The notes below the pieces were generated by a model that saw only the letters and a list, made by a program, of their open reading frames with translations, had not been told where the DNA came from and searched no databases. A DNA stretch of 6,131 nucleotides, from positions 1 through 6,131 of the forward strand of contig CAJGCO010000038.1 of assembly GCA_904501925.1 (NCBI GenBank). Direction: 5' to 3'. Of this stretch, positions 5,739 to 6,131 are shown piece by piece (the first letter of the stretch is position 1; each line of letters begins with the position of its first letter). The translations under genes were made by a program, and so were the position numbers. This stretch comes from an uncultured Alphaproteobacteria bacterium (GTDB lineage: Bacteria > Pseudomonadota > Alphaproteobacteria > RF32 > CAG-239).

Positions 5739-6131
5739 CTATTTTACTTCACCAACATACATACCCATTTCAATAGCTGCACGTACATATACGCTATCTT
5801 TATTTAACATAGTTGTACCTTCTTTAACAACTTCTACCAATGGATATGTTTTAATTTCATCGCCATTAAGCGCAACCATAACATCTGTATGACCTTCTTT
5901 TAATAATTCAACAGCTTTTGCACCAAAAGCACAAGCAAGAGCTCTATCAAAAGCAGTTGGATCACCAGCACGTTGAACGTGACCAAGTTTTGTAACACGT
6001 GTTTGGAATTCAGAATATTTAGCATTAATTTCAGAACTTAAATATTCACCAATACCACCATTGATTTTTTCACCAATCAAATTCTTTGTATTAGAAACCA
6101 TTTCACCACTTTCTGTATGTACACCTTCAGA
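5739..6131 (-). CDS. pfkA: 6-phosphofructokinase, C-terminal part (5' end outside window)
   Basis: This enzyme phosphorylates fructose 6-phosphate to fructose 1,6-bisphosphate in the cytoplasm, the committed step of glycolysis. Only the last 130 codons are present. The frame is open to the right edge, so the internal ATG at 6101 is not the start. The fragment opens with SEG, the position of the substrate-binding Glu of the family. It then carries GGIGEYLSSEI (25-35), RVTKLGHVQRAGDPTAFDR (45-63) and VMVALNGDEI (84-93). Arg45, His51 and Arg54 of the fragment match the fructose 6-phosphate-binding residues. The GGIGE and PTAFDR wording resembles the mixed-substrate (group III) PFKs more than E. 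coli PfkA. Whether ATP or PPi is the donor cannot be told, because the GGDGT/GGDD region is off the window. The common QRGG is QRAG here. The stop is TAG, whereas the other complete genes end in TAA. Confidence 0.93.
   Translation of the reverse strand, partial: SEGVHTESGEMVSNTKNLIGEKINGGIGEYLSSEINAKYSEFQTRVTKLGHVQRAGDPTAFDRALACAFGAKAVELLKEGHTDVMVALNGDEIKTYPLVEVVKEGTTMLNKDSVYVRAAIEMGMYVGEVK

Overview
The window is AT-rich DNA, roughly two-thirds A+T by eye, that looks like the chromosome of a Gram-negative, fermentative proteobacterium. The best lineage clue is a secreted DUF2066-type protein overlapping an AI-2E/PerM-type membrane permease. The LWxxxNxWR motif of the DUF2066 protein resembles alphaproteobacterial members, so a host-associated, AT-rich alphaproteobacterium is my best guess. 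That is an inference from gene content and composition, not a taxonomic assignment.

Layout. Bases 1-90 hold the 5' end of a possible leftward ORF that runs off the window; a perfect (AC)12 tract sits in its first codons and a sigma70-like promoter lies upstream (170-198). Bases 91-441 contain no convincing complete gene. They hold that promoter and leader, two inverted repeats usable as leftward terminators (239-252 and 299-326), and a GC-richer block full of short hairpins (333-441). Bases 442-2563 are a leftward two-gene operon: the DUF2066 protein, then the AI-2E-type permease, overlapping by 14 bases. Bases 2564-2670 are a divergent promoter region. Bases 2671-4880 are a rightward operon, pta-ackA, closed by a strong bidirectional terminator. 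Bases 4953-5621 encode a leftward protein of unknown function built of about seven 25-residue repeats. Bases 5739-6131 are the C-terminal third of a leftward 6-phosphofructokinase gene with its own terminator.

How the genes work together. 6-Phosphofructokinase commits sugar to glycolysis. Pta and AckA turn the resulting acetyl-CoA into acetate plus ATP, so the right-hand part of the window is central fermentative energy metabolism. The DUF2066/permease pair belongs to the cell envelope and has no known biochemical link to it. The least explained parts are the dinucleotide repeat at the left edge (a possible phase-variable switch), the hairpin cluster after the permease gene, and the repeat protein next to pfkA.
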